The notes under the pieces: model-generated
What the model saw: only the letters and a program-made list of their open reading frames with translations
Database searches by the model: none
Told to the model about the DNA's origin: nothing
Program-made: the position numbers and the translations under genes
Source: Thermococcus sp. LS1
GTDB lineage: Archaea; Methanobacteriota_B; Thermococci; Thermococcales; Thermococcaceae
Assembly: GCF_012027395.1 (NCBI RefSeq)
Contig: NZ_SNUJ01000004.1
Span: forward strand, 62,001 to 126,000
DNA length: 64,000 nt
Direction: 5' to 3'
In this document: positions 1 through 7,947 of the stretch, in pieces
Layout: the number at the start of each line of letters is the position of its first letter
Numbering within the stretch: position 1 is the stretch's first letter

Positions 1-190
1 TCCTCTAGCTTTTTGTCTCGCAAAGTTTGATCAGGTGTTAGCCAGTAAAAGCGGGACTGAATTGAGTTTGCATGTCTTTGTAAGTCTGGAGTATGTGGAT
101 TTAACTCCAAATTGAGTGAGTGGACGGTTTCTATGAGTGAAACACTATAAGACTTGCAATTGAGGAGTAAACTCGCTGAACGACGGTCAT

Positions 191-246
191 TCTAAAAGCG
201 ACATGCGAACTCTGATAAAACTCTGATCGGCAGAAGTTTAGTGTGC
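191..246 (-). repeat. tRNA-downstream hairpin element, copy A (degenerate)
   Basis: This stretch lies immediately 3' of the tRNA-Arg(CCT) CCA end. It aligns by eye with the flank of tRNA-Leu at 56657-56713, starting at a shared TCTAAAAG block and continuing through the segment around TCGGCA. It can fold into a short hairpin around CTCTG/CAGAAG, where copy B has CTTTTG/CAAAAG. The paired change suggests the stem matters. Positions 1-190 upstream show no gene that I can support. Confidence 0.5.
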
Positions 247-324
247 TGGCGGACCGGCGGGGATTTGAACCCCGGACCTGCGGCTTAGGAGGCCGCCGCC
301 CTATCCTAGCTAGGCTACCGGTCC
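247..324 (-). tRNA. tRNA-Arg (anticodon CCT)
   Basis: The minus strand reads as a full cloverleaf. The acceptor GGACCGG pairs with CCGGTCC, followed by discriminator G and an encoded CCA at 249-247. The anticodon stem GCGGC/GCCGC encloses the loop CTCCTAA, so the anticodon is CCT and reads AGG. The T arm carries GGTTCAAATCC. A TATA-like CTTTAAATA lies about 30 nt upstream at 362-354. Confidence 0.96.
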
Positions 325-353
325 ACTGCCCGCTATTCCCTCAAAGGGAAGGG

Positions 354-362
354 TATTTAAAG
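354..362. promoter_or_regulatory. shared TATA element between tRNA-Arg and lrp-type gene
   Basis: TATTTAAAG on the plus strand reads CTTTAAATA on the minus strand. It sits about 30 nt from both the tRNA start (324) and the Lrp-type start codon (392). One AT-rich element could therefore serve divergent promoters. The plus-strand transcript would have only a very short leader. Confidence 0.5.
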
Positions 363-391
363 TTTACGGTCTATTCTCTCCGGTGGTGAGG

Positions 392-844
392 ATGGTGGAT
401 GAACTCGACCTCAGGATACTTTCCCTGCTCCAGCAAAATGCTCGTCTCTCCTACCGTGAGATAGCACGCGAGCTTAAAATTGCCGTTGGTACTGTCTACA
501 ACCGGATTAAGCGCATGGAGGAAGAAGGGATAATAAAAGGATTTGCGCCAATCCTCGATTACGAGAAGCTCGGCTTCGGCCTTACGACCGTCATCGGGGT
601 GAAAGCTCAGGGGCGGAAAATCACCGAAATTGAGAGGCAGATTGCCGAAAACGACAGGGTGATAATGGTCTACGACATAACCGGTGAGTTCGATATTGTG
701 GTTATCGCCAAGTTCAAAGACAGGGCTGATATGAACCGCTTTGTTAAGTGGCTCCTCTCGCTGGACGGTGTGGAAAAAACGAACACGAGCGTCGCCATGC
801 AGGTGGTGAAAGAAGACCTGAGGCTCAAACTAACGGAGGACTAG
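392..844 (+). CDS. Lrp/AsnC-family transcriptional regulator
   Basis: This is a 150-residue protein with the usual two-domain Lrp/AsnC plan. Residues 1-60 form a helix-turn-helix (LSYREIAREL and TVYNRIKRMEEEGII). The remainder is an effector-binding RAM domain with the typical YDITGEFDIVV strand. A GTG nine bases upstream is in frame, but ATG at 392 is preferred because GGTGGTGAGG directly precedes it as Shine-Dalgarno. Such proteins bind DNA as oligomers and respond to amino acids or related ligands; the ligand here is unknown. The 3' end overlaps the convergent gene at 830-1156 by 15 nt. Confidence 0.9.
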   Translation: MVDELDLRILSLLQQNARLSYREIARELKIAVGTVYNRIKRMEEEGIIKGFAPILDYEKLGFGLTTVIGVKAQGRKITEIERQIAENDRVIMVYDITGEFDIVVIAKFKDRADMNRFVKWLLSLDGVEKTNTSVAMQVVKEDLRLKLTED

Positions 845-1156
845 GACTTCGTCCATGAAGCGCTTTGCGAAGTCATCGAGGCTTTCCACTGGAAGTCTAA
901 CCTCTTTTCCGTTTACAGTCCCCTCGAATATCAGGCTCCTGGCCGTTATCTCCCTTATTCTCTCAAAGTCGGAGTTCTCGGCTATCGTGCTTTCGAGAAC
1001 CTTGCTGAATTCATCCTCATTGACGGTTTTCACGACTCCCTCAATGACTATCTCTTTTTCGCACTCTTCGATGCTGCAGTGGAATGTGAAAGGGAGGCCG
1101 GGCTCGACCTCCACGGGAATCGTTAAGCCATCGACGTTGTAGATTAAAACCTTCAT
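830..1156 (-). CDS. conserved hypothetical protein, 108 aa
   Basis: I do not recognise this 108-residue acidic protein. It has no signal peptide, membrane segment or cysteine motif. Predicted beta-rich N-terminal stretches (VLIYNVDGLTIPVEVEPG) are followed by helical segments. It starts 5 nt after the stop of the GfcR-type gene, so the two are probably co-transcribed. Its end runs 15 nt into the convergent Lrp-type gene. Codon use matches neighbouring core genes, so it is likely real. Confidence 0.75.
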   Translation of the reverse strand: MKVLIYNVDGLTIPVEVEPGLPFTFHCSIEECEKEIVIEGVVKTVNEDEFSKVLESTIAENSDFERIREITARSLIFEGTVNGKEVRLPVESLDDFAKRFMDEVLVLR

Positions 1157-1161
1157 TTAGA

Positions 1162-1878
1162 TCACTCCAGCCTTATGAGGCTCTCCACTGGAATGTTGTA
1201 CTCCTCCTTCAGGCGGTCTATGATGTCCCCGACACTTATGAGGAAAAACATGCCGACTGGTTTCGCTCCTGCCTGCCTGCACATCTCCAGGAGTGCCCTC
1301 TGGGTCTCGCCGCTCCTAATGACATCATCGACTATGAGGACATTTTCGCCCTTCTTGAGTGCCCACTGTGGCAGATAGAGCGTCGTAACGCTTCCCGAAG
1401 CGCTTGGGACGTAGCTGACCTCGTAGAACTTCTCGACGCCGACTTCCTTCTTCTTCTTGGCGTATACGACGTCGACGTTAAGCTCCCTCGCGACGTGAAC
1501 ACCAAGTGCTATTCCATCGGTTGCAGCAGTGAGAACCTTGTCCACGTTTTTGTCCATGTACCTACTTGCAACGTCCTCCGCTATAAGGCTCATCAGGGCC
1601 GTGTCGCTAAGGACTGGCATGTTGTCGAAGAAGCCGTACTCATCGAATTTTATCCTCCTTCTAACTTCCTCCTCAATGTTTATGTAGGGAAGCAGCAGCT
1701 CCAGGAGCTCTCTTGTTCTTTCAGCGCTCGGAAGGACCTTTCCCCTGACGTATCTGTTGAGGACTGTAATGGGGAGGCCCGTTATCTTAGAGAGCTCCTC
1801 GTAGGTGTAATTTTTCTTAAGCAGTCTGAGCACCCTGACAAGCCTGAGCTTTTCCTGAACCGACTTTAGCTGACTCAT
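1162..1878 (-). CDS. gfcR: GfcR/PurR-like transcriptional regulator (HTH plus phosphoribosyltransferase fold)
   Basis: The 238-residue protein has an N-terminal helix-turn-helix (YTYEELSKITGLPITVLNRY) and a C-terminal type I phosphoribosyltransferase-like domain with the PRPP loop VLIVDDVIRSG. This is the layout of archaeal GfcR/orotate-phosphoribosyltransferase-like regulators, which use the PRT fold as a ligand sensor. ATG at 1878 is chosen over the upstream start at 1899 because GGAGGTGAGAGA precedes it. It is the first gene of a probable two-gene operon with the 108-residue protein. The regulated genes cannot be deduced from the sequence. Confidence 0.85.
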   Translation of the reverse strand: MSQLKSVQEKLRLVRVLRLLKKNYTYEELSKITGLPITVLNRYVRGKVLPSAERTRELLELLLPYINIEEEVRRRIKFDEYGFFDNMPVLSDTALMSLIAEDVASRYMDKNVDKVLTAATDGIALGVHVARELNVDVVYAKKKKEVGVEKFYEVSYVPSASGSVTTLYLPQWALKKGENVLIVDDVIRSGETQRALLEMCRQAGAKPVGMFFLISVGDIIDRLKEEYNIPVESLIRLE

Positions 1879-1932
1879 TCTCTCACCTCCGGTGGCCAAA
1901 AATTAACAAGAAAATGTATAAATATGTTTCGG

Positions 1933-2433
1933 TTACTCACCTGTGTTCACAACTTTCCTGCGGTAATCTTCTATGACGTCCCTATACTCTCTGAGGAGGA
2001 ATTCCTTTGTTACAGGCTCTCCTTCTGGATGGTTAATGCCCGGGCAGAAGGGATCTTCCTTGACGTAGACTTCCATTTTATTCCCGTGTTTCACGAAGAC
2101 AAAGGGGTAGAGTCTGCACGCTAGAGGCCTGTGGTTATAGATTTTGCACCGCATGGTCTCTGGATCGAGAAAAACGCAGCCTCCATCGAAGGGACGCTTT
2201 TTGAGGGCGTAGCTTAAGAACTTGTCCCCACGGTAGAACATCTTCTCATAATCGACGAATTCCCATGCGTTGTAGCCGAGCTCCTCTATCTGGGCTATAT
2301 CTTCATCCCGAATCGGAATCTCCAGCTCGTAGCAGCATTTTCCACAGTTCTCAACACACTTAAATTTAAAGGTGGGGTCGTACTCCACCTTCAGCGTGTC
2401 GAGGTGGATGGTCGCGACCCACCTATTCTCCAA
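1933..2433 (-). CDS. YkgJ-family cysteine-cluster protein
   Basis: This is a 166-residue protein with the family's metal-binding cysteines: CVENCGKCC near residue 26, then C in DGGCVFLD, MRCKIY, RPLACRLYPF and DPFCPG. The family (UPF0153/YkgJ) is thought to bind zinc or an iron-sulfur cluster, but its function is unresolved. The start is TTG, preceded by GGGGGTGA that overlaps the end of the upstream RAM-domain gene. It is therefore probably the third gene of the srp54 operon. Confidence 0.85.
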   Translation of the reverse strand: MENRWVATIHLDTLKVEYDPTFKFKCVENCGKCCYELEIPIRDEDIAQIEELGYNAWEFVDYEKMFYRGDKFLSYALKKRPFDGGCVFLDPETMRCKIYNHRPLACRLYPFVFVKHGNKMEVYVKEDPFCPGINHPEGEPVTKEFLLREYRDVIEDYRRKVVNTGE

Positions 2434-2437
2434 GCCT

Positions 2438-2677
2438 TCACCCCCGGTAGGAGCTTGCTATGAGTGTCTCGGTCATCTCGATGTTGTTTATCCTTCTGAG
2501 TATCTCGTCGTGAAACCTGTCGAGCTCTCCTATGTTCTCGACCTCCACACGGAGGATTATGTCGTACTCGCCGTAGACGCGGTATATCTCCTTAATGTGT
2601 TTTTCCCCCGCCAGGGCGTTGTAGACCTTTTCCTCAGTCCCGGGCTTAACAACAACTAGCACGAAGGCTTCTATCAT
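2438..2677 (-). CDS. stand-alone RAM-domain protein (Lrp/AsnC ligand-binding domain)
   Basis: The 79 residues correspond to the C-terminal effector domain of Lrp/AsnC proteins without a DNA-binding domain ([19 protein letters not shown] is the diagnostic segment). Such stand-alone RAM proteins form oligomers and bind amino acids in homologues. Its ATG overlaps the srp54 stop by 4 nt, so translation is probably coupled. Why it travels with srp54 is not clear from the sequence. Confidence 0.85.
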   Translation of the reverse strand: MIEAFVLVVVKPGTEEKVYNALAGEKHIKEIYRVYGEYDIILRVEVENIGELDRFHDEILRRINNIEMTETLIASSYRG

Positions 2678-4020
2678 AGCCCAAACCCCCCGAGGTTAAA
2701 CTTGCGGGCCATCTTGGAGAGCTTCCTTTTATCCATGCTCTTGAACATTTTCTTCATTTGATTGTACTGGTGAAGGAGCTCCCTTACATCTTGGGTGCTC
2801 GTTCCTGAACCGCGGGCAATTCTCTTTATCCTTGAATAGTTGATTATCTCGGGATGCTCGAGCTCTTCCTCGGTCATCGAGTCCATTATGACCTTGAACT
2901 TCTTCAACTTTTCCTCCCCAACCCTGACGGCATCGTCCGGCAGGGAGTAGCCCATTCCCGGAATCATCTGGAGTATCTGCTTCAGCGGGCCCATCTTCTG
3001 CATAGCCTCAAGCTGGGCGTACATGTCCTTGAGGTTGAACTTGCCCTTAAGGAACTTCTCTAAGTCTTCCTCACTGAATTCCTGCTGCTTCTGGAGCTCC
3101 TCAAACTTTTCGAGAAGGCCCTGAATGTCACCCAGACCAAGGAGCCTTGAGACGAACCTCTTGGGGTCGAAGGGCTCTAAATCATCAATCCTCTCGCCCA
3201 CACCGATGAACTTTATGGGCGCCCCGGTTGCTGCAACCGCCGAGAGCGCTCCACCACCCTTGGCGGAACCGTCGAGCTTTGTAACAATTATTGAGCCTAT
3301 TGGAGTGGCTTCTTTAAAGGCCAGCGCTTGGTTGTAAGCCTGCTGGCCGATGGTTCCGTCTATGACAAGGATTACCTCGTGGGGCTTTATGGCAGCGCTT
3401 ATCTGTTTCATCTCCTCTATGAGGCCCTTCTCCTCCTTGTGCCTTCCTGCTGAATCCACGATGATTATATCAACGCCCTTCTCCCTGAAGTACTCGACGC
3501 CCTCTTTGGCCAGTTTTATGGCGTCCTTCTCCTCGGGATCACCAAAGACCTCTATGCCGAAGGGTTCAACGAGCTGCTTGAGCTGATGGTAGGCTCCCGG
3601 ACGCCAGGTATCTGAACATACGAGACCGACTTTGTAGCCCCTCTTCTGGAAGTATCTGGCGAGTTTTGCGATGCTGGTCGTTTTACCGGAACCCTGGATA
3701 CCCACAGTCAGCAGAACGGTCGGCTTCTCCTTTATCTCTATGGGCTTAGCTTCCGTGCCGAGGAACTTCGTCAGTTCCTCGTAGACTATTTTAATTATGT
3801 GCTCCTTCTTTGAAACTCCCGCTGGAGGCTTTTCCTCCAGGGCCCTTTTTTCTATCCTCTTAGTTAAGTCTAGAACGAGCCTAACGTTAACGTCAGCCTG
3901 AATGAGCGCCCTTTGAATGTCTCGCACTACCTCTTTAATCGTCGCCTCGTCTACGGTGCTTGAACGAGCGAGCTTCCTCAGGGCATTGTTGAGTGCCTTT
4001 CCAAGCTTTTCTAAGGCCAT
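2674..4020 (-). CDS. srp54: signal recognition particle GTPase SRP54
   Basis: SRP54 binds signal sequences and 7S RNA and delivers ribosomes to the membrane through the receptor FtsY. The 448-residue protein has an N-terminal helical bundle ([17 protein letters not shown]), a GTPase domain with P-loop [14 protein letters not shown] and [10 protein letters not shown], and a methionine-rich M domain ([18 protein letters not shown]). The start at 4020 follows GGTGGGAGAAG; an in-frame start at 4050 would add ten residues not found in the family. A TATA box (GTTTATAAAC) lies about 35 nt upstream. It leads the operon with the RAM and YkgJ genes. Confidence 0.97.
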   Translation of the reverse strand: MALEKLGKALNNALRKLARSSTVDEATIKEVVRDIQRALIQADVNVRLVLDLTKRIEKRALEEKPPAGVSKKEHIIKIVYEELTKFLGTEAKPIEIKEKPTVLLTVGIQGSGKTTSIAKLARYFQKRGYKVGLVCSDTWRPGAYHQLKQLVEPFGIEVFGDPEEKDAIKLAKEGVEYFREKGVDIIIVDSAGRHKEEKGLIEEMKQISAAIKPHEVILVIDGTIGQQAYNQALAFKEATPIGSIIVTKLDGSAKGGGALSAVAATGAPIKFIGVGERIDDLEPFDPKRFVSRLLGLGDIQGLLEKFEELQKQQEFSEEDLEKFLKGKFNLKDMYAQLEAMQKMGPLKQILQMIPGMGYSLPDDAVRVGEEKLKKFKVIMDSMTEEELEHPEIINYSRIKRIARGSGTSTQDVRELLHQYNQMKKMFKSMDKRKLSKMARKFNLGGFGL

Positions 4021-4233
4021 CTTCTCCCACCGTAGTGATGGGGTCTCCAAAGTTTATAAACAGTTGGGTTGCTTTTTCCTGTTCGAATGTATTCTTTTGA
4101 CAAAAACGGCTCTGTTAAAGCCCTTTAAACTGTTCAATCTTGTCCATTTAATATCAAAAACCGCCATCATTGCTTTTTTGGGTGAACAGGGACATTCTAA
4201 GGACATTTATGGAGTTTTAAGGTCTCATAAGGC

Positions 4234-4240
4234 TTTTAAA
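4234..4240 (+). promoter_or_regulatory. TATA element for the 35-codon gene
   Basis: TTTTAAA lies about 55 nt before the small gene's ATG, which would put the transcription start near 4265. A second TATA-like AGTATAAA occurs at 4256-4262, so the exact promoter is uncertain. The rest of 4021-4290 is non-coding divergent promoter DNA. Confidence 0.45.
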
Positions 4241-4290
4241 CTTGAAATCTAGTTAGTATAAACTGGAGAGACCAAAAGGGGGTGAGAGAG

Positions 4291-4398
4291 ATGATATGGA
4301 TGACCGCACTTTACGAATACATGCTCGAGAGGGAGATGAAGAAGAGAAGGAAGCCCCTCCCGGAGGAGCTCGAGTACGTTGAGAGGCTCATGGAGTGA
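4291..4398 (+). CDS. small highly charged protein, 35 aa
   Basis: This short frame begins with ATG after a strong Shine-Dalgarno (GGGGGTGAGAGAG) and encodes 35 residues. It opens with MIWMTALYEYMLERE and continues with a Lys/Arg-rich stretch (MKKRRKPLPEE) and an acidic helix. There is no membrane segment. A promoter-like AT-rich element precedes it, and codon use is that of expressed Thermococcus genes (AGG, CTC, GAG). Function is unknown; a small nucleic-acid- or ribosome-binding protein is only a guess from the charge. Confidence 0.6.
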   Translation: MIWMTALYEYMLEREMKKRRKPLPEELEYVERLME

Positions 4399-4439
4399 TT
4401 TTATAAGCTCAAACCTTTTCTATTTCCCTTGGTGGTGGC

Positions 4440-5291
4440 ATGAAGATTCACTACGAGTGCATTGCATGCGCTGTAAATCAGGCTCAGAAAATAGTTGAAA
4501 TGAGCACTCCGGATTTAAAAAAGCGCAGAGAAGCAATGATATTTTTCGCCAGAAGAATTGGTAAGTTTTTTGACGAAAGCTCTGTGCCAGCAACCGATGG
4601 CGGGAGGTTGTTCCTTGAACTTTACCGCTTTCTGGGAGACGATGATCCGTTCAGGGACTACAAGCGTCGTTCTACTGAACTCGCAGCAAAGGTTGCCGCT
4701 GATATTGGGGAAGTGGGAGATTTTGGCAGGGCTCTGAAGCTGGCTATAGCTGGCAACGTGATTGATTTCGCGGTCGGCTACGACCCCGAAAAGATAGAGG
4801 AGGACATCCTCCGTATGGCTGAAGAAGAGCTCTACGTGGATGAGAGCGATGTGCTGTTTGAAGAGCTGAGGAGGGCAAAGAGCCTGCTGTATCTCGTCGA
4901 CAACTGTGGGGAAATTTACTTTGACAAACTGCTCCTTGGGCTCATAAGAAAACTGTTCCCCGGGCTCAATATATACGTTGCCGCCAAAGAGGGGCCGATA
5001 ATCAACGATGCAACCGTTGAAGACTTGAGAGAAGCTGGCTTTGAAGAGCTGGCTCATGTGGTCTCCACAGGTTCACGCCTTCCGGGGGCTCCTATGGAAT
5101 ATGCATCCAAGGAATTTAAGGAGATTTTCAGAAAGGCTGATGTCATCATCGCGAAGGGGCAGGCGAACTTTGAGACGCTGAGCGATTTAAAGGACTCGAG
5201 GATATTCTTTCTGCTTAAGGCGAAGTGCAGGCCAATTTCCAGAGAGTTGAATGTTCCCCAGGGTTCATTGGTGTGCATAAGGGGTGCGTGA
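4440..5291 (+). CDS. DUF89/ARMT1-like damage-control metal phosphatase
   Basis: The 283-residue protein is a member of the DUF89 family, whose characterised members are metal-dependent phosphatases acting on damaged or surplus phosphometabolites. The visible motifs are an N-terminal CxxC-type segment (YECIACAVNQAQK), the metal-site segment LVDNCGEIYFDKLL, and KGQANFETL near the C-terminus. Its natural substrate cannot be read from the sequence. It starts 41 nt after the small gene, preceded by GGTGGTGGC, and could share its transcript. Confidence 0.85.
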   Translation: MKIHYECIACAVNQAQKIVEMSTPDLKKRREAMIFFARRIGKFFDESSVPATDGGRLFLELYRFLGDDDPFRDYKRRSTELAAKVAADIGEVGDFGRALKLAIAGNVIDFAVGYDPEKIEEDILRMAEEELYVDESDVLFEELRRAKSLLYLVDNCGEIYFDKLLLGLIRKLFPGLNIYVAAKEGPIINDATVEDLREAGFEELAHVVSTGSRLPGAPMEYASKEFKEIFRKADVIIAKGQANFETLSDLKDSRIFFLLKAKCRPISRELNVPQGSLVCIRGA

Positions 5292-5376
5292 TAGACAATT
5301 GTCGATATTAACTTTAACGAATGTCTATAGGAAACCTTTTTATACTTTAAAGTAGTACATATAAACGGTGATACCG

Positions 5377-5586
5377 ATGACAACGGTAATTAGACGTGAT
5401 ACGGATAGATTTTTGAAGGAGCTTAGGGCTCATTACGGCGATGTCTGGAGAATGCCCGCCAGTAAGTACCTTTCAAAGCCAGATTTTGTTGTTGTGGACC
5501 CTAAGAGCGGCAAGAAGACAAAGGTAAGCTTCGTGTCCCTCGACGATGGTGAAGTCGTGGGTGTCGTTTACGACGAGCTTGGCTGA
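5377..5586 (+). CDS. small conserved hypothetical protein, 69 aa
   Basis: This 69-residue soluble protein begins MTTVIRRDTDRFLKEL and ends in a beta-rich half (FVVVDPKSGKKTKVSFV). ATG at 5377 is chosen because GGTGATACC precedes it; a GTG at 5368 lies inside that Shine-Dalgarno. A TATA-like run (TTTTTATAC) lies about 40 nt upstream, so it probably has its own promoter. I do not recognise the family. Confidence 0.7.
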   Translation: MTTVIRRDTDRFLKELRAHYGDVWRMPASKYLSKPDFVVVDPKSGKKTKVSFVSLDDGEVVGVVYDELG

Positions 5587-5678
5587 TCTTTCGTTTTTTG
5601 ACTAAGTATCCCCCATTGTGTTCTGCATGTTGGAAATCATTAAATACTCCGATATCGTAAATTTCCCCGGTGGAAATC

Positions 5679-6980
5679 ATGTCAGTGGATGTTTATCGTG
5701 AGGCCCTCAGATTAGCTTCTGATATTAGGGATAAGTATCTTCGTGCGGTCACTTACGCTAAAATAGGATACTATATGCACAGGGCCAAGAACCCGGGATA
5801 TAAAACTGCTTTTAAGTACGCATTCACTGCTACGGCTTCTATTGAAAACCCTGTTCTGATGGTTAAAGCACTGATGGAGATAGGAACGTACCTCGAGAGG
5901 ACCGGTTCAAAAACAGCTCGGAAGGTGTTTCATCAGGCTTACGAATCTATAATGGCCTTTCCTCAGCCACTGCGGGACGATCTTCTAGAGGAACTAGTGG
6001 TCAAGCTTCTGGAGCTGGACATGACTGATGATGCCCTCTTCTACGTCACGGACATTGATGACACTGTAAAGCGCAACGACCTCCTTCTGAAGATACTTCG
6101 CGTCTACCTCAAGAAGGGCAATATGCGCAAGGCCAAGCTCATTATAGAACAGATCGATGAGGAGCCTTGGCATTCGATAGGTGCAATCGAAGCCATAAAG
6201 GAGCATCTCAAGAGGGAGGAGTTTGGAAGTGCCATCAGGATCCTCTCCGAGCTGAAGAGCGAGTACTGGCTGGGGGAAGCCATGAAGGAAGTAGCAGTTT
6301 ACCTGAAAACCTCAGACGTTCCCAAGGCCACCTACGAAAAGTTCGTTGAGATAGCCCTCAGCATGTCGTCTGAGACAGGCTTTGACGTTCTGAAATCGCT
6401 CCTCGTTGGACTAGGCAACCAGGGGGAGCTCGAGTTCGTGGCGAGGATACTCGAGAGACTTTCCCCCAATGCTAGACTGTCTATCCTCAGGGGAATAGTT
6501 GAGACGTCCTTGGATAGGGAGGAGCTACTTTCTCACCTTATCGACTTCCTGAAAGGTTCGGAGTTTGAGGAAATCACCGGCTTTATTCTTGATCAACTCC
6601 TCAGTAAACCTGTGGATGAAAAGTACGAGCCTCTCATAAAGAAGATAGGCAATCGCACAAACGATGATGCTCTCCTCGTTAAGGTCACTACATACCTGGC
6701 CAAACTCGGAAAGTTCGATGATGCACTAAGCTTTGCTCAGCGTGTCCGGGGTCATTATCTCCGCTCCCTTGCCTTCGGCAGCATAGCCGTGGCGAAACTC
6801 AAAATTGGGGACATAGACGGAGCCATCGATGCGGCCCTTGAAGTTAAGGATCCCAAATGGGGCTCTTGGTTGCTTAGCGAGATACTCACCAAAATCCTCG
6901 AGCTCCAGACCGAAGGCAGGCTTGAGGAGAACATCGAGGAGAAGGCTATGCACCAGAAGGCCATCTGGGAAAAACACTAA
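5679..6980 (+). CDS. alpha-helical repeat (TPR-like) protein, 433 aa
   Basis: The 433 residues are almost entirely helical. They carry degenerate helix-hairpin repeats with the pattern of TPR-like solenoids: A/L-rich pairs such as DALFYVTDIDDTVKRNDLLL, KAKLIIEQIDEEPWHSIGAI and DALSFAQRVRGHYLRSLAF. No enzyme motif, signal peptide or membrane segment is visible. Such proteins are usually protein-interaction scaffolds. ATG at 5679 is preferred because GGTGG precedes it. It stands alone between the 69-residue gene and mtnP. Confidence 0.75.
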   Translation: MSVDVYREALRLASDIRDKYLRAVTYAKIGYYMHRAKNPGYKTAFKYAFTATASIENPVLMVKALMEIGTYLERTGSKTARKVFHQAYESIMAFPQPLRDDLLEELVVKLLELDMTDDALFYVTDIDDTVKRNDLLLKILRVYLKKGNMRKAKLIIEQIDEEPWHSIGAIEAIKEHLKREEFGSAIRILSELKSEYWLGEAMKEVAVYLKTSDVPKATYEKFVEIALSMSSETGFDVLKSLLVGLGNQGELEFVARILERLSPNARLSILRGIVETSLDREELLSHLIDFLKGSEFEEITGFILDQLLSKPVDEKYEPLIKKIGNRTNDDALLVKVTTYLAKLGKFDDALSFAQRVRGHYLRSLAFGSIAVAKLKIGDIDGAIDAALEVKDPKWGSWLLSEILTKILELQTEGRLEENIEEKAMHQKAIWEKH

Positions 6981-7021
6981 CGTTTTAAGGCCTCTCCCGT
7001 TTCTTCTCTTCAGGTGATACC

Positions 7022-7825
7022 ATGCCGAGGATAGCCATTATTGGAGGTTCTGGAGTCTACGACCCGAAGCTTCTGCAGAACGTCAGAGAGGAATGGGTTA
7101 GCACTCCATACGGGAAGGTCAGGGTGAAGATAGGGGAGTACAACGGGGAGGAGATAGCTTTCTTGGCCAGGCACGGCGAAGGCCACAGCGTTCCACCTCA
7201 CAAGATAAACTACCGTGCAAACATCTGGGCCCTCCACGAACTCGGCGTTGAAAGGATTCTCTCGACTTCGGCCGTTGGTTCGCTCAACGAGGCTATGAAG
7301 CCCGGCGACTTCGTCATTCTCGACCAGCTTATTGATTTCACGAAGACGAGGCACTACACTTTCTATGACGGAGACGAGAGCCCCCACGACAGGAAGTTCG
7401 TTGCCCATGTCGATTTCACTGATCCCTACTGCCCCGAGCTAAGGAAGGCCCTCATAACTGCTGCCAGGGAGCTCGGCTTCAAATACCACCCAGCGGGAAC
7501 CTACGCCTGCATGGAGGGCCCACGCTTTGAAACGAGGGCCGAAATAAGGGCACTCAAAATACTCGGTGCGGATGTTGTTGGCATGACCCAGTGCCCCGAG
7601 GCGGCATTAGCCAGGGAGCTTGAAATGTGCTACGCCAGCGTGGCGATAGTCACTAACTTTGCAGCGGGAATAAGTAGGGAGAAGCTCACCCACACCGAGG
7701 TCGTCGAGCTTATGGCCCAGAAGAGCGAGGAGATAAAGTACCTCCTCATGAAGTCCCTCAAATACATCCCCGGGGAGAGGCGCTGCGGCTGTAAGGATGC
7801 CCTCAAGGGCGCGACTGGAGAGTGA
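7022..7825 (+). CDS. mtnP: 5'-methylthioadenosine phosphorylase
   Basis: This enzyme cleaves 5'-methylthioadenosine with phosphate to adenine and 5-methylthioribose-1-phosphate, salvaging the by-product of polyamine synthesis. The 267-residue protein shows the PNP/MTAP family motifs IIGGSGVY, FLARHGEGH, the segment around TYACMEGPRFETRAE, and VVGMTQCPEAALARE. A C-terminal CGC is the CxC motif linked to thermostability in archaeal MTAPs. Some archaeal members also accept other purine nucleosides. GGTGATACC precedes the start. Confidence 0.92.
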   Translation: MPRIAIIGGSGVYDPKLLQNVREEWVSTPYGKVRVKIGEYNGEEIAFLARHGEGHSVPPHKINYRANIWALHELGVERILSTSAVGSLNEAMKPGDFVILDQLIDFTKTRHYTFYDGDESPHDRKFVAHVDFTDPYCPELRKALITAARELGFKYHPAGTYACMEGPRFETRAEIRALKILGADVVGMTQCPEAALARELEMCYASVAIVTNFAAGISREKLTHTEVVELMAQKSEEIKYLLMKSLKYIPGERRCGCKDALKGATGE

Positions 7826-7947
7826 CTCTCCTGTTCTCTTTTTTCATTGGTGAAATCCTCTGTGCCTGCGTTTTGAACTCAAGGTTAACGAAAGGTTAAA
7901 ATCCTTTGGTGGGTAATCCTTACTGAAAACCTTTAGGAGGACCTAAT

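Noticed and set aside
120-175. GAAACACTATAAGAC-like sequence resembling parts of Thermococcales CRISPR repeats, with a similar fragment near 56600
   Set aside because: There are only two degenerate occurrences far apart, with no repeat-spacer periodicity and no cas genes. It is better explained as part of the tRNA-flank repeats.
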